Source of the DNA: Candidatus Kaiserbacteria bacterium
Lineage (GTDB): Bacteria; Patescibacteriota; Minisyncoccia; Phycocordibacterales; UBA12088
Assembly (NCBI GenBank): GCA_003561715.1
Contig: PWVU01000025.1
Span: 1 to 34,229, forward strand
Length of the DNA stretch: 34,229 nucleotides
Reading direction: 5' to 3'
Below the pieces are notes generated by a model. The model was not told the DNA's origin. It did not search any database and worked only from the letters and a program-made list of their open reading frames with translations. The translations under genes and the position numbers were made by a program. Positions 1 through 6,945 of the stretch are shown one piece after another (the first letter of the stretch is position 1; each line of letters opens with the position of its first letter).

Positions 1-1141
1 AACCTTTTCGTGAAGAAAATTCATTATAGTCAATAAGTACAGCACTGCTGTTCCTGGCATGAATAGCCCGGGCTGTGATGTTGTTAAAATGTGATCGTGT
101 TACTCGGGTGTTCTGCGCTCCCTCAAAATCAATACCACCACCATTGAAGTGAATGCCCTGCAGGATGTTGTATGATGCGCCGATGCGCATACGAGAGGTG
201 ATCTGCGCCCCAAGAGGATTTGCTGAACGAATGACGATAGGATTTTGTGAGGTACCGTTTCGACTTACCGAAAAAGATCCCGAGTAGGTGCCGTTTCCAA
301 GAACGATGTGGTCTCCTGGCTGAGCGCTTGAGAGTGCCGAGGAGAGTTGAGAGGCATTGGAGACGTTAATTGTGCGCAGCGGTGTTCCCAGCGGAGGAAT
401 GACCACGGAGCCGGCGGTGCTTGGAGAAGCGGCACCTCCCGTTTGTCCTCCGGTGGAAGGAGCGGGTGATGCCGCGCCGGTCGATGCGCCGCCTGCATAG
501 GCAGCTTCACCACCCTCCATTGCGCGCGTGTTGACAAACATCTGCACTTGCCACCGATTTTGAAGGCAACGATCATTGGTACAACCGCACCGCCATACCC
601 CTTCCACTCGCTCACACACAAAGGCAACGTGGTACAGCAGTGGCACATACATAGAGATCACACCTTCTGCTTCACCGACAAACCACACACCACGCGCTTC
701 TTCACCCCGAAGCGGCACGGGAATCCACTCGGTACCATTCCAAAAATAGGATACATTGAATACGAGTGTATCAGGGCTTCCGTTTCCTACGGCCACATCT
801 ATACCACGTTCAAACATCCCGGTCTCAGGATTTCTTCGTACAAAACATTCACCTGTTATCAAGGTGGTGTTGCTAAAGAACGAAAACGCCGCGCCGTACC
901 CCGGTGGTACCACTCGCACAGATGGGGAATACTGATGACACTGGAATGCAGTTGGGGTGGTGAGTGTGGGGGATTGGGCGTGGGCGGTGGGGGTGGATTG
1001 GGGAACATATCCAATAATACCACTATACATCGCGATTAAAAAGACCGACCCGATAGCAAGCGAAGTCGTTGCTAGTAAAAAAAATGTTGCCGGATACATA
1101 CTACCGAGCCATCGAACACTATTGGAAAGTCTATACCACAT
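1..1141 (-). CDS. Secreted/anchored right-handed beta-helix protein, PL6 (chondroitinase B/alginate lyase)-like, 3' end beyond the window
   Basis: I translated an open minus-strand frame from an ATG at 1141 to the left edge (380 codons, no stop). Residues 15-40 form a hydrophobic membrane segment, followed by a Thr/Pro stretch with an AHA signal-peptidase-like site. Residues about 55-190 are a beta-rich region with several Cys and Trp. A Gly/Ser/Ala linker follows. From about residue 235 the sequence resembles the first coils of polysaccharide lyase family 6: an SQLSSAL...PGDHIVLGNGTY block, then GTSQNPIVIRS, then ILQGIHFNGGG. Known PL6 enzymes cleave alginate or dermatan sulfate by beta-elimination. 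The catalytic Lys and Arg would lie past the window edge, so activity cannot be judged. There is no SD site; an extended -10 (TGCTATACT) lies 15 nt upstream. An alternative ATG is at 1099. Sure that it is coding; fairly sure of the beta-helix fold; unsure of the substrate. Confidence 0.72.
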   Translation of the reverse strand, partial: MWYRLSNSVRWLGSMYPATFFLLATTSLAIGSVFLIAMYSGIIGYVPQSTPTAHAQSPTLTTPTAFQCHQYSPSVRVVPPGYGAAFSFFSNTTLITGECFVRRNPETGMFERGIDVAVGNGSPDTLVFNVSYFWNGTEWIPVPLRGEEARGVWFVGEAEGVISMYVPLLYHVAFVCERVEGVWRCGCTNDRCLQNRWQVQMFVNTRAMEGGEAAYAGGASTGAASPAPSTGGQTGGAASPSTAGSVVIPPLGTPLRTINVSNASQLSSALSSAQPGDHIVLGNGTYSGSFSVSRNGTSQNPIVIRSANPLGAQITSRMRIGASYNILQGIHFNGGGIDFEGAQNTRVTRSHFNNITARAIHARNSSAVLIDYNEFSSRKG

Positions 1142-1156
1142 AGTTTACGCGTTACC

Positions 1157-1164
1157 AGTATAGC
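1157..1164 (-). promoter_or_regulatory. Extended -10 promoter element for the beta-helix gene
   Basis: On the minus strand the sequence TGCTATACT has a TGN extension and a near-consensus -10. It lies 15 nt before the ATG at 1141. No clear -35 is seen. Confidence 0.4.
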
Positions 1165-1180
1165 AATCATCGGCAGATGA

Positions 1181-1651
1181 CTATAGTCGGCTATACACAT
1201 TCTTTTGAATACGCACAGGTCCGCGCGAATACTTCTTCTCAACACAGCTTTGACAACGACAGCCATGTGGCTCGATATGCTCTTCGACATACTCTTCTCC
1301 ATAGTCATATGCAATTTCTTCACCTGGTTGTATGGTTCTGATCGCATAGATAAATACACGCACGCCCACAACACGCGACTCAGCATTGGGTTTGCAGGAG
1401 TGGTTTATGTAGCGCGCAATATTTTCACGCCCCTTACCGTCAATGGTCCATTTTGAGTTGATCTCAAACAAATACTTGCCTCCACGACGATCTGCTTCGT
1501 CGTTGGTAATACGCTCCCCAGTATATTCGACAATGCGCTCACCACGTCGAATAGTAACAGTGGCGAAAAGACCAAGTCCCGCACGCGCACGAGCAACACG
1601 GTAGCATGGAGTAGTATCATCCGGAGAATTTGATTTGAACGATCTAGGCAT
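1181..1651 (-). CDS. SET domain-containing protein (putative protein-lysine methyltransferase)
   Basis: The 156-residue product is almost entirely one SET domain. In order it has the SAM-binding turn (ARAGLGLFA, about residues 22-30), GERIVEYTGERI, the pseudoknot motif RYINHSCKPNAES (about 95), and EEIAYDYGEEY (about 125) carrying the catalytic Tyr. It ends in a Cys-rich post-SET-like tail, CRCQSC, which together with the Cys of NHSC could bind zinc. Such enzymes move a methyl group from SAM to a lysine side chain; bacterial substrates are mostly unknown. I prefer the ATG at 1651 because it begins just before the conserved part and avoids a 20-nt overlap with the gene upstream; a frame-compatible ATG also exists at 1705. 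Same strand as the flanking genes, possibly co-transcribed with the AKR-like gene. Family call is strong, substrate unknown. Confidence 0.82.
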   Translation of the reverse strand: MPRSFKSNSPDDTTPCYRVARARAGLGLFATVTIRRGERIVEYTGERITNDEADRRGGKYLFEINSKWTIDGKGRENIARYINHSCKPNAESRVVGVRVFIYAIRTIQPGEEIAYDYGEEYVEEHIEPHGCRCQSCVEKKYSRGPVRIQKNVYSRL

Positions 1652-1685
1652 GAGGCATGCATTCACCCTCTTGGTGTGAAATAGG

Positions 1686-2516
1686 TCAGTAGTCAAAATC
1701 TGCAAACGGCGGTTGGATCAAACGCCCGCGCTGGGGGAGCGAATCGATCTGCCTGATCTCATCTTCGGTCAACATAAGTGAGAGCGAGGCGATATACTCA
1801 TCCACCCCGGGAAACATACTTGCGCACTGCGCAACGATCACATTTTTGGCACGCGCCCACGCAAGTACGATCTGAGCCGGTGTTGCATTATATCCAGACG
1901 CAATGTCAACAATGAGCGGAGTGATCAGATCTTTTCCTTCACCAAACAACGAAAGCGCCATGGGAGCAATGCCGTGCGAATGACAGTAGATCTGCATCTC
2001 CTGTTGTGTAAAGGTTGGATGTAATTCAAATTGGTGCACTGCGATACCGACACCGGTTATGCGCGCTTCTTCCAAATGACGTTGCGTAAAATTACATACA
2101 CCGACCGCTTTGATCTTCCCCTCGGAAACGAGTGCTTGCATTTCCCCCAACGTATCGCCTATCGGCACTGTACGGTTCGGCCAATGGACCATGTACAGAT
2201 CGAGATAGTCTACACCCAACTTAGTAAGAGTACCCTCGCATGAGTGACGCAATTGTTTTGAGGTGAGATTATTCCACCACACCTTTGAAGAGAGAAACAA
2301 CTCCTTGCGAGGCACGCCTGTTTCTCCCATCGCCTTATGTATTGCTTCCATATCACTGTCGTGATCAGATAACTCAAGATGACGAAATCCCACTTCCAGG
2401 GCGTGTATGGTCATATCAAACCCACGCTGGCGCTCCAGCCCCTGCGTATCAAAACCCAAGACAGGAATCGCCGTTGTCTCGTTAAGCGGAATGGTGGGTA
2501 TCGGTGTGGGTTGCAT
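1686..2516 (-). CDS. Aldo/keto reductase-family protein lacking the catalytic Tyr
   Basis: The product is about 276 aa from the ATG at 2516 (in-frame ATGs also at 2525 and 2564). It has the (beta/alpha)8 AKR layout: GFRHLELSDHD, LFLSSKVW, KLGVDYLDLYMVHWP, GKIKAVGVCNF, VHQFELHP, and a C-terminal PAQIVLAWA helix. Canonical AKRs use Asp, Tyr, Lys and His. Here the Lys (SSKVW) and His (MVHWP) are present. In an ungapped alignment, however, the block that usually reads IDTAxxYGNE is LELSDHDSDM, so Asp is Glu and the catalytic Tyr is Asp. The usual NADP phosphate-binding stretch (IPKSxxxxR) is also replaced (VAQCASMFPG). I infer an inactive or re-purposed AKR fold rather than a normal NADPH reductase. 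The SET-domain gene lies just downstream on the same strand. Confidence 0.8.
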   Translation of the reverse strand: MQPTPIPTIPLNETTAIPVLGFDTQGLERQRGFDMTIHALEVGFRHLELSDHDSDMEAIHKAMGETGVPRKELFLSSKVWWNNLTSKQLRHSCEGTLTKLGVDYLDLYMVHWPNRTVPIGDTLGEMQALVSEGKIKAVGVCNFTQRHLEEARITGVGIAVHQFELHPTFTQQEMQIYCHSHGIAPMALSLFGEGKDLITPLIVDIASGYNATPAQIVLAWARAKNVIVAQCASMFPGVDEYIASLSLMLTEDEIRQIDSLPQRGRLIQPPFADFDY

Positions 2517-2786
2517 TCGGACCATACTACCATGCAAAGTGTGGTCGAAGCGAATGTATGGCAATGCGGAATTCTGAGTAGAGTCCGAAGTCAGGAATGT
2601 ACTTATGAGTTTCGAATGTTGTGTCTCAATCGATTTCTGTTGCTTTCAGTTTCTCATCTCAGCATTCTTCATTGTGGGTTTTACATCTCAGATTCAGAAT
2701 TCCGGACCATACATCTCATTGTTAGTTATCCCCAGCTTATACCCCTCACTGTGCCCTTTTTGAGGTAAAATACCGCACTAACACGT

Positions 2787-2815
2787 TTGACAAGTAGTGC
2801 GCGGAAGATAATAAT
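2787..2815 (+). promoter_or_regulatory. Orphan sigma70-type promoter
   Basis: TTGACA at 2787-2792, a 17-bp spacer and AATAAT at 2810-2815. The predicted start near 2822 points at the hairpin cluster, not at any recognised gene. Confidence 0.4.
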
Positions 2816-2966
2816 AGACGAAGGTGATATTCCACAGGAAGGGGGATGTGCATCTATCTACAAAAGGGGTTCAATCGCGCTTGCTTCTATCTTTCTTTAA
2901 GAGGGCAACCGTGATCCTTTCAACAAAACATATTGTCACACTTTTTTCTTCCGAACGAATTCACCT

Positions 2967-3022
2967 CACAATGCCCGGGCGTACGCTTGGGCATTGTGCG
3001 TTGTGGCGTACAGCACACAACG
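2967..3022. repeat. Two adjacent hairpins with a shared loop motif
   Basis: The 10-bp arms CACAATGCCC/GGGCATTGTG (2967-2976 and 2989-2998) enclose a 12-nt loop. Directly next to it the 7-bp arms CGTTGTG/CACAACG (2999-3005 and 3016-3022) enclose a 10-nt loop. Both loops contain GCGTAC. Confidence 0.6.
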
Positions 3023-3046
3023 ACACCGATATGCAAACCTATTGAT

Positions 3047-3073
3047 TAGGCGGCAAGTCGGACTTGCCGCCTA
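3047..3073. terminator. Strong hairpin downstream of truB
   Basis: Perfect 13-bp inverted repeat (TAGGCGGCAAGTC at 3047-3059, complement at 3061-3073) 28 nt past the truB stop. There is no U-tract on either side, so it is an atypical terminator or an RNA-stability element. Confidence 0.4.
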
Positions 3074-3101
3074 CGTCACACGTACCGATCACAAGCACCC
3101 G

Positions 3102-3890
3102 TTACCGTATGGATGCATCGCTGGTATGCTCTCCAACCGCAGTGCGCACAAGTGAAAGCAGGCACCCATGTGCGCTAAGTACAGATCCCAATTCATGCGC
3201 CAGTGCACGAATATACGTTCCTGAGGAAACAGTGAATCGAATAGTAAGCACTGGGAATGATTCTTGATACCGTGGACCGAGAGTACGTTGCCAATCGGCG
3301 CGTATCTCTTCCTGGCGAAAGTCGCCCTCAACACACTGAACAGACCCCTCAATACGCGCGAGCAGTTTTGGCGCGGAGATATGTGAGATGCGCTCAAGTA
3401 TTGCACTGTACACTTCGATCTCATGAGTTGGTATCTCGATGTGATCGATCTTTCCTTCTCGCGCCCATTGAAAAAGGGGCTTACCCGCAACGGGCTTTGA
3501 AGAATATGGGGGATATGCTTGGGTGCGTTTCCCGACAAGACCCGCAACTGCACCCATGATCTGAGGCGCGTGAATCATGCGAAGCGACTTCGCATCCGCC
3601 TCGTGAGTGATACGTCCTAAGATATCATACGTATCGGTCGAGAAGCCGATAAGCACCCCGGCAACATACTCTTTCGGAAATGCGAGCATGTCATCACGGA
3701 CCTCTTGCGGGATCGATCCGGGCGCGAGCAAAAGCACGCCTTCCGCAAGAGGATCAAGACGTCCAAGGTAAGTCATGGGAGTGTCAGCGTATGCTGGATG
3801 TGACTCCTTAAAACGCGCAAGGCACGCCAGCGGTGTCTCGCCCGCTCTTTTATACATATTGATACAGGCATTGGTCTCGCACATACACAT
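3102..3890 (-). CDS. truB: tRNA pseudouridine(55) synthase TruB
   Basis: TruB converts U55 in the T-loop of tRNAs to pseudouridine. The product is 262 aa from the ATG at 3890, or 251 aa from the in-frame ATG at 3857; neither has an SD. The catalytic motif GRLDPLAEGVLLL holds the nucleophilic Asp, earlier than in most homologues because the N-terminus is short: the usual KPxGxT block appears as KRAGETP. Other family blocks are YPPYSSKPVAGKPLFQWAREG and, near the C-terminus, VSSGTYIRALAHELG. No PUA domain is evident at the C-terminus. It stands alone on the minus strand, divergent from hisS. Family call is very likely; the short, divergent N-terminus fits reduced CPR proteins. Confidence 0.88.
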   Translation of the reverse strand: MCMCETNACINMYKRAGETPLACLARFKESHPAYADTPMTYLGRLDPLAEGVLLLAPGSIPQEVRDDMLAFPKEYVAGVLIGFSTDTYDILGRITHEADAKSLRMIHAPQIMGAVAGLVGKRTQAYPPYSSKPVAGKPLFQWAREGKIDHIEIPTHEIEVYSAILERISHISAPKLLARIEGSVQCVEGDFRQEEIRADWQRTLGPRYQESFPVLTIRFTVSSGTYIRALAHELGSVLSAHGCLLSLVRTAVGEHTSDASIR

Positions 3891-4061
3891 TGATCATCGA
3901 AAGCACTGCAAGCGTAGCACGAAAACGAACAGGATGCTTTACGCGCCTGCGTTAACTGACGCCGTAGCACACAGCGATCTACTATAGGTTAAACACAATA
4001 TAATTGTAAAATGTCAAAAAAGAGTTCCTGGCCTTTGTTTGCGCGGGGGTGGGAATGGGTT

Positions 4062-4089
4062 TTGTTACGGCGCGCTTGTCTGCTACACT
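4062..4089 (+). promoter_or_regulatory. Promoter of hisS, near-leaderless
   Basis: TTGTTA at 4062-4067, 16-bp spacer, and TGC-TACACT (-10 at 4084-4089). The ATG at 4100 is only 10 nt past the -10, so the transcript would have a 5' leader of a few bases; the GGAG at 4090-4093 would then lie mostly outside the mRNA. Confidence 0.45.
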
Positions 4090-4099
4090 GGAGCACACT

Positions 4100-5416
4100 A
4101 TGATTAAAAAAACCACCCCCCTTTCGACCGCGCCGTACAAAGGCGTACGCGACTTCTATCCGCGCGACATGGCGATATTCAACCATATCACCGATACCAT
4201 GCGCAGTGTCGCTGAGCAATTCGGTTTCGAAGAGTACCAGACCTCCCTCCTTGAGCCAACCGAGCTCTATCTCAACAAAACCAGCGCCGAAATAGTAAAT
4301 GAGCAAACGTACACGTTCACCGACCGCGGGGATCGCTCAGTTACTCTGCGTCCCGAAATGACCCCCTCGGTCACGCGCCTTGTTGCCGGACGTCGACGCG
4401 AGCTGCCCCTCCCGCTCAAGTGGTATTCCATCCCCAACTGCTTCCGCTACGAGCGTCCCCAAAAAGGACGTGTGCGTGAGCATTGGCAACTCAACTGCGA
4501 CATATTCGGCGACACCGGCGTCCGTGGTGAGATCGAGATCATACTACTTGCGCACGAGATCATGAAAGCGTTCGGTGCACGTGACGAGATGTTCACGATC
4601 AAACTTAACAACCGCACCATCTTGACTGACACCCTTACACGCGTTGCCAGTGACGGGGGGTATGAGCTCGATGAAAACCAAACACGTGCTATCTTGCGTA
4701 TTATGGATCGCAAGGAAAAACTGTCACCTGAGGAATATGCAAACGCTATGCAAGAGGCGGTCGGTGCTGAAATTGGACGCACCCTTATCGATGCGCATAC
4801 ACCGGAACGAGTCGGAGCAATCATGGCAGAATTACCGTCGCTTCAAGCATTTGTCGCTCTGCAAGAAGAGCTACACCGGCTTGGTATCACAAACATTGAG
4901 CACAGCACCGAGCTGGTGCGCGGGTTCGACTATTACACCGGCTTGGTGTTTGAGGTATTCGATACTTCGGGCGAAAATACTCGCTCTCTCTTTGGTGGAG
5001 GGCGCTATGACAATCTCATGGAACTCTTCGGACAAGAGCCGATTCCCGCCGTTGGGTTTGGTATGGGCGACACGGCACTGCGCGACTTCCTGGAGACGCA
5101 CAAGCTTTTGCCTTCCTATCAGTCACGCACAACGCTCTATATCGCAACGATCGGCGAAACCTTTGCCGGCGCCGAATATGTAGCTCAGCAACTGCGTGCG
5201 CAAGACGTGTCGGTCTCGGTCAACCTCGGCACCAAAAAACTCGGCGAGCAAATTAAACAAGCCGAATCGCTCGGTATCGAATTCCTTATTGCCGTGGGTG
5301 AAGATGAGCTCCGCTCCGGTACGTTCACGCTCAAACACCTTCCCTCTCGAAGTGAGCGCACCGTCACGCTGGACGACCTCGCCGAGGCACTCTTTTCTTT
5401 CGAAGAACACGCGTAG
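4100..5416 (+). CDS. hisS: Histidine--tRNA ligase
   Basis: Class II aminoacyl-tRNA synthetase that charges tRNA-His. The 438-aa product starts at the ATG at 4100 (MIKKTTPLSTAPYKG); an upstream in-frame ATG at 4049 would add 17 unconserved residues. Motif 2 is FRYERPQKGRVREHWQLNCD. The histidine-specific block is LVRGFDYYTGLVFEV, followed by GGGRYDNLM. The C-terminal anticodon-binding domain (about 340-438) starts at TLYIATIG. At motif 3, where most HisRS read GFAxGxER, this one reads GFGMGDTAL, so the usual Arg is not at that position. This may be a lineage variant. Divergent from truB, followed by a hairpin and the exonuclease gene on the same strand. Confidence 0.93.
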   Translation: MIKKTTPLSTAPYKGVRDFYPRDMAIFNHITDTMRSVAEQFGFEEYQTSLLEPTELYLNKTSAEIVNEQTYTFTDRGDRSVTLRPEMTPSVTRLVAGRRRELPLPLKWYSIPNCFRYERPQKGRVREHWQLNCDIFGDTGVRGEIEIILLAHEIMKAFGARDEMFTIKLNNRTILTDTLTRVASDGGYELDENQTRAILRIMDRKEKLSPEEYANAMQEAVGAEIGRTLIDAHTPERVGAIMAELPSLQAFVALQEELHRLGITNIEHSTELVRGFDYYTGLVFEVFDTSGENTRSLFGGGRYDNLMELFGQEPIPAVGFGMGDTALRDFLETHKLLPSYQSRTTLYIATIGETFAGAEYVAQQLRAQDVSVSVNLGTKKLGEQIKQAESLGIEFLIAVGEDELRSGTFTLKHLPSRSERTVTLDDLAEALFSFEEHA

Positions 5417-5422
5417 CGTGTG

Positions 5423-5444
5423 GATGCGATCGCCAGATCGCATC
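5423..5444 (+). terminator. Hairpin just after hisS
   Basis: GATGCGATC (5423-5431), loop GCCA, GATCGCATC (5436-5444): a perfect 9-bp stem 6 nt after the hisS stop. No U-tract follows, so it may be a weak terminator or an mRNA 3' stabiliser. Confidence 0.4.
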
Positions 5445-5480
5445 ATCAGAAACTAAAAACAAGCAACTAGAAACTACATT

Positions 5481-6056
5481 ATGCGTTACTTAGTCTTCGA
5501 CATCGAAACCAGCAACGTATTCTCGGACATTGGCAGGAGTGACCCGTCTGCGCTCGATCTCTCCGTTATTGCCGTATATGACTCTGCGAGCAATACCTAC
5601 ACAAGCTATTTTCAGAACGAACTCAACAAACTCTGGCCACTGATCGAGCACACTGACGTGCTAATCGGTTGGAACTCCGACCATTTCGACATCCCCCTAC
5701 TCAACAAATACTATCCCGGCGACCTGTCTCGTATTCCCTCACTCGACCTCATGGAAGAGGTGCGCAAGGCATTCGGTCGCCGCTTAAAGCTCGACAGCGT
5801 CGCACAAGCGACCCTCAACGTAGGCAAAAGCGGTCACGGTCTTCAGGCGATCCAGTGGTGGCAACAGGGTGAGTATGAAAAAGTACGCGAGTACTGTATC
5901 CAAGACGTGAAAGTAACCAAAAAACTCTTCGACTACGCTCTCAAGCACGGGTACGTAAAATTTGAAGAACTGGGCAAAAAGCGCAAGATCCCGCTCGACA
6001 CCAGAGCGTGGGACACCCACCGTTCGGAAGGTATTACACACACACTTCCCTTCTAA
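5481..6056 (+). CDS. Predicted 3'-5' exonuclease, RNase H-like DEDDy fold (YprB-like)
   Basis: The 191-aa protein shows the DEDDy exonuclease signature in order: YLVFDIETSN (Asp7, Glu9), DVLIGWNSDHFDIPLL (middle Asp) and YCIQDVKVTKKLF (Tyr-x3-Asp). These acidic residues hold two metal ions that hydrolyse DNA or RNA from the 3' end. It is close to the minimal domain size, with no helicase or polymerase attached. The start follows an AACTA-rich spacer and has no SD. Its stop overlaps the stop of the convergent YihY-family gene by about 3 nt. Family is likely; substrate is unknown. Confidence 0.75.
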   Translation: MRYLVFDIETSNVFSDIGRSDPSALDLSVIAVYDSASNTYTSYFQNELNKLWPLIEHTDVLIGWNSDHFDIPLLNKYYPGDLSRIPSLDLMEEVRKAFGRRLKLDSVAQATLNVGKSGHGLQAIQWWQQGEYEKVREYCIQDVKVTKKLFDYALKHGYVKFEELGKKRKIPLDTRAWDTHRSEGITHTLPF

Positions 6057-6937
6057 TACCCTTTTCGGGCAAGAATTTTCGCAAACTCCGCACCCACCAA
6101 TACAGACATAACCGCATAGTAACTCCAAAGCATAAGAGCAACCAGTGAGCTTGCCACCCCATACGCCGCGACTGCAACATCCGACAGCACGAGTGCGAAC
6201 AGTTCGTTGAGTAATGTGATCAGCGCCGCCGCGATAAGCGCTCCCGCAAGTCGTGACTGAAGTGTGGTATATGCTTCACCTACAAGGCGATATATCACAC
6301 TTAATGAGAGCCACAGCGCCACCAATGCAAATGACGATCCGAACAGACCGATGAATGGACCACCAACCGCAGTGACGATACCACCTTGCGCAACTATGAT
6401 ACCCGCAATCGACTTGAATAAGATGAGCAAGACCACTAGCATCAAGAGTACGATCAATATCGCCATCGAACCGAGATAGCGAAGAATACCCCGTAAGGTG
6501 GGAGATTCTCTTTCACGCTCCTCTCCCACCAGAATCACATGGAATGCGGAGCGAAAATGGTAAATCGCACGCGCAGCCGCAAACAACAGTACCACGATAC
6601 TCACTACCGATGCCGTGACCGCACCTCGCAGTTCTTGTATGGTAAGGAGTAATCCCTCAATAAAATCTCCTACCGTCTCGTCAAGTACCCCGGCAGTCAA
6701 TTGAGTGATTGACCGAATCAGTACCTGATCGCTTACGAATAGACCACCGATCATAACCAACAAAAACAACAGGGGTACCAGTGCGAGTACGATATGGAAT
6801 GCAAGTGCCGCGGAACGTTCTTCCACTTCATTACGTGAGTACGCGCTCCCAACCGCACCAATCACATTGATTGTGCGACGCACAGGCGTGGGAAGTTTGT
6901 GATACCCTCGTTTAAATCGAAATATGTTATTGCCCAT
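6053..6937 (-). CDS. YihY/virulence factor BrkB family membrane protein
   Basis: The 294-aa integral membrane protein has about six hydrophobic segments. The family block SAALAFHIVLALVPLLFLLV follows a basic, cytoplasmic N-terminus. A charged loop (VGEERERESPTLRG, about 135) separates the first and second halves. The C-terminal part reads SVIYRLVGEAY...AGALIAAALITLLNELFALVL and ends AEFAKILARKGY. Family members are inner-membrane proteins; the old RNase BN label for YihY is incorrect. The start is 8 nt after the stop of the FnIII membrane protein on the same strand, so the two are probably one operon. Stop-to-stop overlap with the exonuclease gene. Confidence 0.85.
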   Translation of the reverse strand: MGNNIFRFKRGYHKLPTPVRRTINVIGAVGSAYSRNEVEERSAALAFHIVLALVPLLFLLVMIGGLFVSDQVLIRSITQLTAGVLDETVGDFIEGLLLTIQELRGAVTASVVSIVVLLFAAARAIYHFRSAFHVILVGEERERESPTLRGILRYLGSMAILIVLLMLVVLLILFKSIAGIIVAQGGIVTAVGGPFIGLFGSSFALVALWLSLSVIYRLVGEAYTTLQSRLAGALIAAALITLLNELFALVLSDVAVAAYGVASSLVALMLWSYYAVMSVLVGAEFAKILARKGY

Positions 6938-6945
6938 ATGCAGAA

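Larger units (their letters stand above)
2517..3101. other. Gene-poor interval with an orphan promoter and three hairpins
   Basis: No convincing protein gene lies here. The interval separates the AKR-like gene from truB (both minus strand). It holds a plus-strand promoter at 2787-2815, a weak GTG-started 73-codon frame (2824-3045, no recognisable family), and hairpins at 2967-2998, 2999-3022 and 3047-3073. It may encode a structured RNA or only the truB trailer. Confidence 0.5.

Noticed and set aside
548..1039. 163-codon plus-strand open frame, and minus-strand 265-648
   Set aside because: Both overlap the minus-strand beta-helix gene in other frames; the beta-helix frame has protein-family structure, the others are low-complexity or His/Pro-rich shadows.
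2824..3045. 73-codon GTG-started frame after the orphan promoter
   Set aside because: No recognisable domain, and two hairpins run through its 3' third; kept only as part of the interval description.
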